From positions 450,145-514,144 of the forward strand of contig NZ_VZQQ01000001.1 of NCBI RefSeq assembly GCF_014397785.1: DNA of 64,000 nucleotides. Reading direction: 5' to 3'. Position numbers and translations under genes: made by a program. Source of the stretch: Paraburkholderia podalyriae (GTDB taxonomy: Bacteria; Pseudomonadota; Gammaproteobacteria; Burkholderiales; Burkholderiaceae). This document shows, in pieces, positions 29,190-37,531 of the stretch. Numbering within the stretch: the stretch's first letter is position 1; each line of letters begins with the position of its first letter. The notes beneath the pieces were generated by a model. That model saw only the letters and a list, made by a program, of their open reading frames with translations, was not told where the DNA came from and searched no databases.

Positions 29190-29789
29190 ATGAAGACCTC
29201 ATCTCCCAACACGCTGACCGAAAAGCTGAAGTCACGCGTCGCGCTAATCGCGCTGTTCGTCGGTTCGATGTGGGCGGTGTTCTTTCTGTCGGTCGCGTTG
29301 CCGTTCCTGCGTCTGAACGAACACGGCGTCGTGCCGCGTTCGCTCGGCGGTTTGCAGGGCATCCTGTTCGCGCCGTGGCTGCATGCGAGCGTCGGGCACA
29401 TCGCCGCCAACACGAGCGGGCTCGTCGTACTCGGCTGGCTGTGTACGTGGCCCAACATCGCCGGCTTCTGGCGCGCGACCATCGGCGCGATGCTCGGCGC
29501 CGGTCTTTGCGCGTGGCTATTCGGCGCACCGTATTCGGTGCATATCGGCGCGAGCGGGCTGGTGTTCGGCTATGCCGGTTACCTCGTTGCACGCGGTTAC
29601 TACACGCGCAATATCGTGTCGATCCTCGTGGCCTTGATCGTCGTCAGCAGCTACGGTCTGAGCCTGCTGTTCGGTGTGCTGCCGATCTATCCGGATGTGT
29701 CGTGGCAGAGTCATATCGGCGGTGTGCTTGGCGGAGTGCTCGCCGCGCGCTCGGGCGCCGGTGCGGCAAGCCGGGTGCGTGTTCGCTGA
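29190..29789 (+). CDS. Rhomboid family intramembrane serine protease
   Basis: Membrane protease of 199 residues with about six transmembrane helices. Catalytic Ser122 is in GASGLVFG and His175 in SHIGGVLGG; the HIAANTSG loop supplies the oxyanion-hole His/Asn. A GTG at 29136 would add 18 polar residues; the ATG at 29190 is preferred because the shorter protein still has the whole fold, although neither start has a good ribosome site. Physiological substrates are unknown. Confidence 0.9.
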   Translation: MKTSSPNTLTEKLKSRVALIALFVGSMWAVFFLSVALPFLRLNEHGVVPRSLGGLQGILFAPWLHASVGHIAANTSGLVVLGWLCTWPNIAGFWRATIGAMLGAGLCAWLFGAPYSVHIGASGLVFGYAGYLVARGYYTRNIVSILVALIVVSSYGLSLLFGVLPIYPDVSWQSHIGGVLGGVLAARSGAGAASRVRVR

Positions 29790-29838
29790 CGGACACGTCG
29801 CGCTCGTCGGGACGCGGGCCGTCGAAAGAAGCTACCGC

Positions 29839-30099
29839 CTATAACTCCGGCCGCGCCAGATCGCTCGCAACGATGTGTTCGCCATACACCTGCGCGGCCG
29901 CGAGCGCTTCGAGGCGGCTCGGATGCGGGCCCAGTTCGGGCGCGCCATCGAACGGAAACAGCACGCGGCCGTCGGTCGTGCGCACCACCTTCAATACGCC
30001 GAGGAAGCGCCGGTAGCCGGCCATCTTCGCGCTCGCCGAAATGTCGAAGTCGTCCTCCGAGGTGCCGGGGACGCTGGGAATAAACGCGGTCTTGCTCAT
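29839..30099 (-). CDS. Hypothetical protein (possibly DUF6723 family)
   Basis: An 86-residue soluble protein, predicted alpha/beta, with VLKVVRTTDGRVLFPFDGAP in the middle and a helix ending VYGEHIVASDLARPEL. Codon use fits its neighbours, and no hydrophobic segment or signal is present. It resembles short Burkholderia proteins I recall as DUF6723, but this was not checked. It is convergent with the rhomboid gene. Confidence 0.65.
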   Translation of the reverse strand: MSKTAFIPSVPGTSEDDFDISASAKMAGYRRFLGVLKVVRTTDGRVLFPFDGAPELGPHPSRLEALAAAQVYGEHIVASDLARPEL

Positions 30100-30374
30100 A
30101 GCGGAAACATCGGTTGTTCATCGAAGCGACGCGCAACGATATGCGCAGTCGACATGCATTGTCTCAAATCCGCGCGAAGCGCGAAGCGAGCGGGCAACCC
30201 TTCGCCTATGAGCCGATGCGCGATGCCGACACGTTCGCTGGTTCGCCAATGGACTTGTTGGTGAACTAACGTCAACTTTCACCGCAATGTCACGGGTGCT
30301 ACCTAAAGTCTGCCCGCGAATCAGACAGCACTCCCGACAGGGCAACAAAGAGGTAACAACAAAGGGCAACCAAC

Positions 30375-31610
30375 ATGTCACACCGCATCGGGTTACGCGC
30401 ATTCATCATGGCCGCGTGCACGGCTTTCATCGCTTTGATCGTGGCCGCCTGCGGCTCGTCTTCTTCGTCCGGCGGGCTGCAACTGACCGGACAGCAGCAG
30501 ATTCGCCACGTCTTCGTGATCACGCTCGAAAACGAAAACTACTCGACCACGTTCGGCGCCAACACCAAAGCGCCGTATCTCGCTCAAACACTGGCATCGC
30601 AAGGCGCGCTCGTGCAGCAGTACTACGGCACGGGCCACGTGAGTCTCGATAACTACATCGCGATGATCAGCGGCCAGTCGCCGACCAACGAGACCGAGAA
30701 CGACTGCATCACCTACCAGGACTTCAAGCTCACCGGCATGACCTCCGATGGCCAGGCGATCGGCTCGGGCTGCGTGTATCCGGCGAGCGTGAAGACGCTG
30801 CCGGACCAGCTGACGGCAGCGGGCTATACGTGGAAGGGCTACGAAGGCGACATGGGCAACGACCCGTCGCGCGAAACCGCCACTTGCGGCCACCCGACGC
30901 TGAACACGACGGACCTGACGCAGTCGGCCGAAGCACCGAGCGCGGCCGTGCCGCTCGGCGACCAGTACGCGACGCGCCACAACCCGTTCATGTACTTCCA
31001 CTCGATCATCGATTCGCCGGACTGCGGCACGCACGTCGTCAATCTGAATAACCTGCAGAACGATCTGCAATCGGTGGCGACCACGGCGAACTTCAACCTG
31101 ATCACGCCGAACCTGTGCGACGACGGCCACGACGCGCCTTGCGTGAACGGCCAGCCGGGCGGTCTGACGAGCGCGAACGCGTTCCTGCAGAAGTGGGTGC
31201 CGATTATCACCGCGTCGCCGGCGTTCCAGAAGGATGGTCTGCTGATCATCAACTTCGACGAAAGCAGCTACGCGACCGTCACGCAGTCCGCGTCGGGCCA
31301 GGATCTGACGTTTGCCGGCACGACCTGCTGTAGCCAGCAACCGGGCCCGAACCTGCCGTCGTTTCCGCAGACTTCGTCGCTCGCGTATAAGGGCATCACG
31401 ATCAACCTGACCAAGACGAGCTTCGGCGGCGACCAGACCGGCGCGGTGATGATCTCGAAGTTCATCAAGCCGGGCACGGTGTCCACGGTGCCGTACAACC
31501 ACTATTCGATGTTGAAGAGCATCGAGGACATCTTTCAGCTCGACCACCTCGGTTACGCGGGACAGGCCGGTCTGGTCGGGTTCGGCAGCGACATCTTCAC
31601 GAACCTGTAA
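30375..31610 (+). CDS. Lipoprotein phosphoesterase (phospholipase C/acid phosphatase AcpA-like)
   Basis: Exported alkaline-phosphatase-superfamily hydrolase of 411 residues. The lipobox is IVAAC-G at about residue 26, followed by a serine-rich tether. VFVITLENENY carries the first metal ligand and the nucleophile loop follows in GHVSLDNYIAMISGQSP. Further active-site stretches are TRHNPFMYFHSI and NLCDDGHDAPC. This family includes acid phosphatases and phospholipases C. Its stop is eight bases before a di-heme peroxidase gene. The 275 bases upstream contain no gene. Confidence 0.85.
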   Translation: MSHRIGLRAFIMAACTAFIALIVAACGSSSSSGGLQLTGQQQIRHVFVITLENENYSTTFGANTKAPYLAQTLASQGALVQQYYGTGHVSLDNYIAMISGQSPTNETENDCITYQDFKLTGMTSDGQAIGSGCVYPASVKTLPDQLTAAGYTWKGYEGDMGNDPSRETATCGHPTLNTTDLTQSAEAPSAAVPLGDQYATRHNPFMYFHSIIDSPDCGTHVVNLNNLQNDLQSVATTANFNLITPNLCDDGHDAPCVNGQPGGLTSANAFLQKWVPIITASPAFQKDGLLIINFDESSYATVTQSASGQDLTFAGTTCCSQQPGPNLPSFPQTSSLAYKGITINLTKTSFGGDQTGAVMISKFIKPGTVSTVPYNHYSMLKSIEDIFQLDHLGYAGQAGLVGFGSDIFTNL

Positions 31611-31618
31611 AAGATTCG

Positions 31619-32944
31619 ATGCTGTCTTCTGTCATGCGATTCACGGAGCGCGCGAGCGCGCATCGGCTAGCGCTCGCCGCCCTGATGGGCGGCGCGTTGC
31701 TGGCCGGAGCCGGGGCGGCGCGCGCTGCTGCGCCGACGCCGACACCGGCATCAGCCGATGCGAGGCCCGTCTATAGCGATGCCGCCGCGCTCGGCAAGCT
31801 CATCTTCTTCGATCCGGCGCTGTCGGGCTCGGGCAAGATGTCGTGCGCGAGCTGTCACAGTCCCGAGCACGCTTACGGGCCGCCCAACGGCCTCGCCGCG
31901 CAACTGGGCGGCGCGGACCTGCATCGGCAGGGCACGCGCGCGGTGCCGAGCCTGCGCTACGTGCTGAACCGCACGCCGATCTGGACGCATGCGCAGGCGG
32001 CGAGCCGGTCCGAGCGGCTCAGCGAAACCGATAACGCGCCCGTCGGCGGCTTCGGCTGGGACGGGCGCTTCAACTATCTGCACGAACAGGCAAGCTTCCC
32101 GCTGTTCAATCCGAACGAGATGGCCAACAAGGATCCGGCCGCGTTGCTCGCGAAGATGCAGCGCGCGCCGTACGCGGCGCGTTTCAAGGACGTGTTCGGC
32201 CAGAACATCTTTGCCGACCCGTCGAAAGCGTTCACGCAGGCGATGTACTCGATCGAGCGCTTCGAGCTCGAAGACTCGAGTTTTCATCCGTACACGAGCA
32301 AGTTCGATTACTACCTTGACGAAAAAGTGCAACTAACTGTACGGGAGTTGCATGGTAAAAAGCTGTTCGACGACCCCGCTGGCGGCAATTGCGCATCCTG
32401 TCACATCGACCAGCCAGGCGTGAACGGCGCTCATCCGCTCTTTACCGACTTTAACTTTCAGGCACTCGGCGTGCCGCGCAACCCTGAGCTGAAGGTCAAC
32501 GCCGACCCGAAGTATTTCGATCTGGGCCTGTGCGGACCTTTGCGAAAGGATCAGAGCGACAAGCTCAATTGCGGGCTGTTCAAATCGGTGTCGCTGCGCA
32601 ATACCGCGACGCGTCACGTGTTTTTTCACAACGGCCGTTTTCACATGCTGAAGGATGCGCTGCGCTTTTACATGCAACGCGATACGAACCCGGACAAGTG
32701 GTATCCAAAGGATGCGCAAGGAAAAGTCGACAAATTCAACGACCTGCCGGTCGCGCTGCGCGTGAACGTCGACACGACCGATGAGCCGCTGACGCGCAAA
32801 GCGGGCGAGCGCCCGGTCTGGTCCGAACGCGATATCGACGATGTCGCCGCGTTCCTCGCGACGCTGACCGACGGCTATGAGCTGAAAGGAAAAAGCGGCG
32901 AAGTAAGCGGATCGAAAAGCAGCGACAGTTCCGGTCGCCCTTGA
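31619..32944 (+). CDS. Di-heme cytochrome c peroxidase family protein
   Basis: Periplasmic di-heme protein of the CcpA/MauG family, 441 residues. A signal peptide ends near GAARAAA (about residue 37). Two c-heme sites are clear: CASCHSPEH in the first domain and CASCHIDQP in the second. FGWDGRFNYLHEQASFPLF and the HVFFHNGRFHML segment also match the family. Known members reduce hydrogen peroxide with electrons from cytochrome c; MauG-like ones oxidise protein or small substrates. It directly follows the phosphoesterase, suggesting one transcript. Confidence 0.9.
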   Translation: MLSSVMRFTERASAHRLALAALMGGALLAGAGAARAAAPTPTPASADARPVYSDAAALGKLIFFDPALSGSGKMSCASCHSPEHAYGPPNGLAAQLGGADLHRQGTRAVPSLRYVLNRTPIWTHAQAASRSERLSETDNAPVGGFGWDGRFNYLHEQASFPLFNPNEMANKDPAALLAKMQRAPYAARFKDVFGQNIFADPSKAFTQAMYSIERFELEDSSFHPYTSKFDYYLDEKVQLTVRELHGKKLFDDPAGGNCASCHIDQPGVNGAHPLFTDFNFQALGVPRNPELKVNADPKYFDLGLCGPLRKDQSDKLNCGLFKSVSLRNTATRHVFFHNGRFHMLKDALRFYMQRDTNPDKWYPKDAQGKVDKFNDLPVALRVNVDTTDEPLTRKAGERPVWSERDIDDVAAFLATLTDGYELKGKSGEVSGSKSSDSSGRP

Positions 32945-32972
32945 TTTAAAAGACAAAAATCGTCGAAGAAAG

Positions 32973-33000
32973 GTGCCGCCCGGCACGGCGGCGCTATAAT
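32973..33000 (+). promoter_or_regulatory. Promoter of the small lytic transglycosylase gene
   Basis: A consensus TATAAT lies at 32995-33000. A GTGCCG-cc-CGGCAC dyad (32973-32986) occupies the -35 region and may be an operator. The -10 overlaps an in-frame ATG at 32999, which rules that ATG out as the start codon. Confidence 0.6.
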
Positions 33001-33031
33001 GCGCGCATCTTTTTTACCTCCATCGTCCGCC

Positions 33032-33724
33032 ATGAGCCGGTTACTTTGCCTGATCGTGCTTTCGCTCGGCCTCGCGCAAACCGCGGCGGCCGACGAAAAC
33101 AGCGACCGAATCTCGGCGTATCTGACGCGGAAGTTCGGTGTCGGCAGAGAAAAAGCTCAAAAGATTTCCGACGCGGTGCAATCCGCCGCCTCCAAATACT
33201 CCCTCCCTCCGGCCCTGCTGCTCGCCATCATCTCGATCGAATCCCGCTTCAAGGAAAAAGCCCGCGGCGCCAACGGCGCGACGGGGCTGATGCAGGTCGT
33301 GCCACAAGCGCACCGCGGGCTGCTGCGCAATGTGAAGGACCTGACCGAGCCGAATGCGAACATCGAAGCCGGCTCGGCGATCCTGTACGGCTACATGCGC
33401 TCGGCGAACGGCGATCTGGATAGCGCGCTCAAGAGCTATGGCGGCTCGAAGGCCTATGCGCAAAAGGTGAATCTGCGCGTCGAGGATTTCGCGGCGGTCG
33501 CGACACCCGCAGATGGCGCTTCAGGGGCCGCCGGGCGGCCCGCCGCGTGCGAAGTCGATCTTTGTGCCGGCGCAAACCAGTGGGCCAACGCGTTCAGCGT
33601 GCCGGCGGCGCTTACGATACCCGCGACACCCGCGGCGAGCGGGGCGGCCGCGGCATCGTCGGCCCCGGCCTCGGGCTCGACTTCCGCGGCGACAGCGGGC
33701 TCGACGCGCACGGCATCGAAATAG
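33032..33724 (+). CDS. Secreted lytic transglycosylase domain protein
   Basis: A 230-residue exported muramidase. The signal peptide is cleaved near QTAAA (residue ~20). The SLT domain has catalytic Glu70 in SIESRF, then GATGLMQVVPQAH and the substrate loop KSYGGSKAYAQKV. The C-terminal ~60 residues are low-complexity Ala/Ser/Thr. The start at 33032 is used because the upstream in-frame ATG lies inside the -10 box. This is the second lytic transglycosylase in the window and is much smaller than Slt. Confidence 0.88.
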   Translation: MSRLLCLIVLSLGLAQTAAADENSDRISAYLTRKFGVGREKAQKISDAVQSAASKYSLPPALLLAIISIESRFKEKARGANGATGLMQVVPQAHRGLLRNVKDLTEPNANIEAGSAILYGYMRSANGDLDSALKSYGGSKAYAQKVNLRVEDFAAVATPADGASGAAGRPAACEVDLCAGANQWANAFSVPAALTIPATPAASGAAAASSAPASGSTSAATAGSTRTASK

Positions 33725-33858
33725 GCGCGCTCGCGCAGTTCCCCGTCTCCTTCCGGTCCGTACGCGCTTCGACGGTCATTGGCGTGCATCTCGTTACTAT
33801 CACGCGACGTAATAGGTTTCGGGTTGCACACTTTTTACGCACATAGCGCTGCGCGCTC

Positions 33859-33864
33859 TACAAT
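33859..33864 (+). promoter_or_regulatory. -10 element before the DUF2242-like lipoprotein gene
   Basis: TACAAT at 33859-33864 would start transcription about ten bases before the ATG at 33883, leaving a very short leader. Confidence 0.45.
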
Positions 33865-33882
33865 GCATTCCCATTCGCGCCC

Positions 33883-34713
33883 ATGAGGCGCTTCTCGCAC
33901 CTGATCATGCAGATCCCCTTTTCCCGCACCACCGCCGCGGCCCTGTTTGGGCTGCTCGCGCTCACGGCATGCAGCAGCACGCCGCAGCCCAAATTCACCC
34001 AGGAACTGTTCGAAACCGGCGCAAGCCCTTACGCCCGCAATTTCAATTCGAGCACGGGCGATAGCTGCGAGGCCGCGCGCCGAGCACTGCTGAGCCAGGG
34101 CTATCTGACGACGATGTCGCGTCCCGATACCGTCGACGGCACCAAGAATTTTCAGCCGACCGGCGATACCCATGTGGTCGTCGAATTTCACGTCGTGTGC
34201 ACGCCCGGCGAAGAGGCGGCCGATACCAGCATCGTTTATGTGAACGCGGTGCAGAACGGCTTCGCGTTGAAGAAAAGCGATACGTCGGCGAGCGTCGGAC
34301 TCAGCGTGCTAGGTTCGCTGTCGCTGCCGATCCGCTCGAATAGTGACGCGATGGTGAAGATCTCGAGCGAGACGATTCCGTCGGGCAAGTTCTACGACCG
34401 CTTTTTCAGCCTCGTCGATCATTATTTGGAGACCGTCGTGCGCACGCAGCCGGTGACGAGCAGCCCGATCGAAACGCGGACGCTGCCGGTCGCCGCGCCG
34501 CTCCGGGTGACCACGCCTGAGCCGGTGCCCGAACCGGTGCCCGCGACGTCGCCCGCCGCCATTCAAACGCAGCCGACCGTGCCGGTCCAACCGACGTCGG
34601 CCTCGCCCGCGACTGCTTCGTTTGCGACACCCTCACCGGTCGTCCAGCTCGCCGATCCGATCGGCCAGGCCGCAGCGATCGAACCCGCGAGCGGCACCAA
34701 GCTGATGCCGTGA
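33883..34713 (+). CDS. DUF2242-like lipoprotein
   Basis: A 276-residue putative outer-membrane or periplasmic lipoprotein. The lipobox is LTAC-S at about residue 30, followed by a conserved-looking domain (residues ~40-185) with SCEAARRALLSQGYLT and DTHVVVEFHVVC, recalled from the DUF2242 family. The last ~80 residues are a Pro/Thr/Ala-rich tail with repeated PEPVPEPVPATSP-type sequence. The ATG at 33907 is an equally good start; neither has a clear ribosome site. The function is unknown. Confidence 0.75.
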   Translation: MRRFSHLIMQIPFSRTTAAALFGLLALTACSSTPQPKFTQELFETGASPYARNFNSSTGDSCEAARRALLSQGYLTTMSRPDTVDGTKNFQPTGDTHVVVEFHVVCTPGEEAADTSIVYVNAVQNGFALKKSDTSASVGLSVLGSLSLPIRSNSDAMVKISSETIPSGKFYDRFFSLVDHYLETVVRTQPVTSSPIETRTLPVAAPLRVTTPEPVPEPVPATSPAAIQTQPTVPVQPTSASPATASFATPSPVVQLADPIGQAAAIEPASGTKLMP

Positions 34714-35284
34714 TAGCGTCGCGGCGGCTTTCGCATCGAGGCTGAGCAAGTTCCGATCAGGCTGTGATTCAGGCGCGAAGTGGTATTGCCTTATGGTGTT
34801 TACTTAATACGTATACATACGTAGTAGTAGTTAACAAGGGCTAACCGAATCTGTGGATAAGTCGCAAATGTCACGCCGCTTCAACATCATGCGGAATCGA
34901 TAACCCCGCGGAACACGTCGGTAGAAAAACTACATAAGTGGGATAAGTTCGAACACCGTTAGCCGACGCTCGCCTTTATCAAGATTTCGCGCACAGGCTG
35001 TTCGTCGCGCTATCCCGACGTTATTCAGAGGCCGCTGTGGATAACCGCCGCTTCCGATGGCGTTTCCCGTTGCTCTCGCAACAACACTTCGCGCGATGCG
35101 AAGCGCTCGCCAACGCACAGATTTCCGCCCATCGAACGCGCACATTGATAGCGCGGTACGGGGATTGCATGTCTTCTTATTGCAAGCGCAACTGTTGCTA
35201 TTTCGCAAAAACCATTGGGCCAGCGAACAATCCGGCATAGAGTTAAAGTGCTTTGTGAGGTTTCTGGTGCAGTGCGGGGGACGT
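34714..35284. other. Long gene-free AT-enriched region with two exact DnaA boxes
   Basis: 571 bases without a convincing gene. TGTGGATAA, the exact complement of the DnaA box TTATCCACA, occurs at 34852-34860 and 35036-35044 in the same orientation. Nearby are a TACGTAT-ac-ATACGTA dyad at 34808-34823 and an AT-rich track at 34790-34835. It precedes a pair of small unknown genes. It could bind DnaA or contain their promoter; no rRNA, tRNA or repeat array was seen. Confidence 0.5.
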
Positions 35285-35497
35285 ATGAAACGCAGATCAG
35301 CACGACAGTTAGTCCGTATTCTCTCGGACCTTCGACATGCGGCTCATTGCAGTTCACTACGCGCGGCCGCGACCAATCGGGTGATGGCGCTGGCAGCCGC
35401 CGAGGCTGCCGAGGACGTCGATCCGACTCGCGACGACGACAGCCCCGAGTCCGCGCGCGACGCACAGCGGGACAAGCTGTTTCGGGGCAGATCATGA
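35285..35497 (+). CDS. Small hypothetical protein, first of a coupled pair
   Basis: A 70-residue protein, basic at the N-terminus (MKRRSARQLVRILSDLR) and acidic further on (EAAEDVDPTRDDDSPE). No transmembrane segment or signal is visible. The ATG at 35285 has GGGGGA seven bases before it; the longer open frame upstream is not convincing. Its stop overlaps the next start by four bases (ATGA), a good sign that both are real. Function unknown. Confidence 0.55.
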   Translation: MKRRSARQLVRILSDLRHAAHCSSLRAAATNRVMALAAAEAAEDVDPTRDDDSPESARDAQRDKLFRGRS

Positions 35498-35745
35498 GAG
35501 CCGCGAGCGAACAGTCGTTGCGGTTTCTGGTCGAGAAGTGGCTTGCGCCATCGCCGGCTGATCCGGTTCACGTGACGGAGTTCAGCCGCACGCGCACGGG
35601 CGGGCGGCGTTATGTACGGGTCGAGACGTCGTCGGAAGAGGGCGGGCGCGGTCTGTTCTTCTTTCGTCACGACGACGGCTGCTGGTGCGTGTTTCCGCCG
35701 ACCGCCGATACCCCGAGCCTGTTTGTTCATCCGCGCGCGGCATAG
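35494..35745 (+). CDS. Small hypothetical protein, second of a coupled pair
   Basis: An 83-residue protein with an N-terminal helix (SEQSLRFLVEKWLAP) followed by apparent beta strands (RYVRVETS; GLFFFRHDDGCWCVFPP). The Cys-Trp-Cys and aromatic pattern suggest a compact beta domain. It starts inside the stop of the preceding gene. I do not recognise the family. Similar short proteins occur in Burkholderiaceae as hypotheticals, as far as I recall. Confidence 0.65.
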   Translation: MRAASEQSLRFLVEKWLAPSPADPVHVTEFSRTRTGGRRYVRVETSSEEGGRGLFFFRHDDGCWCVFPPTADTPSLFVHPRAA

Positions 35746-35817
35746 TTAGCGAATGGGTGAGACGCCTGTGGTGCGCACCGCACTCACTCGACGCGTCAGC
35801 CACGCAACGAAACCCGA

Positions 35818-36040
35818 TTACGACGCCTGCGGCGCACGCTGCCGCGCGCGTTTCCAGCCTGGCAGTATCTGGCACACGATCAATCCCGACAGCATCAGCG
35901 CGCAGCCGAACAATGCGCGAGCCGTCAGCGTTTCGCCGAGCACGAGCCAGCCCGCGAACGCCGCGAACACGCCTTCCATGCTAAAAATCACCGCCGCGTG
36001 CGAGGGTGCCGCGTAGCGCTGCGCGACTGTCAAAGCCCGC
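35818..36040 (-). pseudogene. EamA/DMT-family permease remnant (C-terminal stub)
   Basis: The translated minus strand from about 36040 to 35818 reads as the last two transmembrane helices of an EamA drug/metabolite transporter: VAQRYAAPSHAAVIFSMEGV, then FAGWLVLGETLTARALFGCA and LMLSGLIVCQILP. A complete protein is near 300 residues, so eight helices are missing. Upstream of the stub the frame continues to 36147 with unrelated sequence that overlaps the control region of an IclR gene. A deletion joining this region to the IclR gene is the simplest explanation. Confidence 0.8.
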
Positions 36041-36152
36041 GAGACGCGCGATAATCGCGCAACCGCCGCGGGTTCGCCGCTCACGTCGATCACCGTCGTC
36101 AAGCAAATTGCCGAACGGACCGCGATCCCCGGCTCTTGCACGAGCAAACGAA

Positions 36153-36905
36153 ATGGACGACAGGGACTGGATTGCGGGCGCCGCGAAGGCGCTCGCGATC
36201 ATCGAAGCATTCGACGAAGAGCACGCGCGCATGACGCCAACGATGGTCGCCGTGCGCGCCGGCCTGTCGCGCACGGCCGCGCGCCGCTATCTGCTGACGC
36301 TGTGCGAACTCGGCTACGTCGACACCGACGGCAAGCTCTTCTGGCTCGCGCCGCGCGTGCTGCGGCTCGGCCAGTCTTACCTCGATTCGGCGCGCCTGCC
36401 GCGCACGGTGCAGCCGTTCCTGCAGCGGATCACCGCGACTGTGCAGGAAACCGCGCTGGTCGCGATCCTCGACGAACACGATGTCGTCTACGTTGCGCGC
36501 AATGGCGTGAATCGGGCGATGGCGGTCGGCTTCGTGACCGGCTCGCGGGCGCCGGCGCCGTTGTCGTCGGCGGGGCTCGTGCTGCTCGCGTTCCAGCCGC
36601 CCGATAGCATCGACCCTTGGCTCGCATCGTATCCGATCAAGATTTTCACGCCGTACACCTATTCAACTGTCGAACGGCTCAGAGAAGTGCTTGGTGAAAT
36701 CCGCCGCAACGGCTACGTGGTCACCGACCAGCAGCTGGAGATCGGGGTGCGCGGCGTCGCAGTGCCGTTGCGCGACCGGCACGGTACGGTGGTCGCGGCG
36801 ATCAGCGTCAGCATGCCGATCGGCGAGGAATCGGCGAACGCCGCGTTGCACCGCGTTTTGCCGGCACTGCAGGAGACCGCGAGCCTGTTGCGGAATCTGA
36901 TCTGA
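36153..36905 (+). CDS. IclR-family transcriptional regulator (PcaR/PobR-like)
   Basis: A 250-residue regulator. The winged helix covers residues ~8-70 (AAKALAIIEAF; SRTAARRYLLTLCELGYV), and the GAF-like effector domain follows with SLARLPRTVQPFL-type linker (DSARLPRTVQPFLQRI), VYVARNGVNRAMAVGF and the IclR signature stretch VTDQQLEIGVRGVAVPL. The RxAARRxLLTL helix and length recall PcaR/PobR regulators of protocatechuate and 4-hydroxybenzoate pathways, but no such catabolic genes are adjacent. The ATG at 36153 gives the standard length. Confidence 0.88.
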   Translation: MDDRDWIAGAAKALAIIEAFDEEHARMTPTMVAVRAGLSRTAARRYLLTLCELGYVDTDGKLFWLAPRVLRLGQSYLDSARLPRTVQPFLQRITATVQETALVAILDEHDVVYVARNGVNRAMAVGFVTGSRAPAPLSSAGLVLLAFQPPDSIDPWLASYPIKIFTPYTYSTVERLREVLGEIRRNGYVVTDQQLEIGVRGVAVPLRDRHGTVVAAISVSMPIGEESANAALHRVLPALQETASLLRNLI

Positions 36906-37170
36906 GTGCGGCGAAGCAGTCGACGAAGCGCGCGCAGGCAGCTTGATACGGCCCTGTAGTGTCCCCGGTATCGCTTGCCGGGCAAATGAAAGCGCTCTGA
37001 AAGCAGCCTGTCTCCCGGAAAATACACATCGAGTTTTGCGCATGACAAACCGCCGACGCTTGGGTAATACTCTCCCGCGGGGAGCACAAGGCGCCTCGAA
37101 GTCCAGCCCGCTCCACCGCGCAGCTGTATTCATTCACATTGACTCAGTCGTCTGGTTTGGGGATCAACAC

Positions 37171-37380
37171 ATGAAAAAAGTTATCGTCTCGCTCGCAGCC
37201 GCCTCGATCGCGCTGGTTTCCGTTCAAGCTTTCGCCCAGGCATCGGATGCCGCTGCTATGGAAGCAGCAAGCGCACCGAAGAAGCACCACGTCAAGCAGC
37301 TGAAGACCCACGGCAAGAAAGCACACGTATCCGCCGCAGCTTCGGCAGCAGGCACGAACGACAAGGGCACGCAGAACTAA
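37171..37380 (+). CDS. Small secreted Ala/Lys-rich protein
   Basis: A 69-residue precursor with a textbook Sec signal, MKKVIVSLAAASIALVSV, and cleavage after QAFAQA at about residue 24. The mature ~45 residues are low-complexity and basic (APKKHHVKQLKTHGKKAH) and end in a flexible Ala/Gly tail. There are no cysteines. Such small periplasmic proteins are common in Burkholderia and have no known role. A strong bidirectional terminator lies downstream. The 265 bases upstream hold no gene. Confidence 0.75.
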   Translation: MKKVIVSLAAASIALVSVQAFAQASDAAAMEAASAPKKHHVKQLKTHGKKAHVSAAASAAGTNDKGTQN

Positions 37381-37468
37381 GCCAACGCCCGCTCGTCGGG
37401 CGCGCCGTACCGCTACGCCGCGCCACTTGCCGGTCGACGCAGCCGGTGAAGGCAGATGCGTTGCCAGC

Positions 37469-37500
37469 AAAAAGGCCAGAGCTCGCGCTCTGGCCTTTTT
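37469..37500. terminator. Bidirectional intrinsic terminator
   Basis: A perfect 14-bp stem (37469-37482 with 37487-37500) has a TCGC loop, an A5 run on the left and T5 on the right, so it ends transcription from both convergent genes. Confidence 0.92.
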
Positions 37501-37531
37501 GCTTTTGCGGCGGATGTTGCGCGCGGGAAGA

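Noticed and set aside
29836..30016. Plus-strand coding sequence across 29836-30016
   Set aside because: It is antisense to the better supported 86-residue protein and continues an out-of-frame reading of the rhomboid gene.
30100..30374. Pho box upstream of the phosphoesterase gene
   Set aside because: A TGTCAC element near 30288 is present, but no paired repeat at 11-base spacing was found.
34714..35284. Chromosomal origin oriC
   Set aside because: Only two exact DnaA boxes are present and there is no dnaA, dnaN, rpmH, parA or rep gene nearby.
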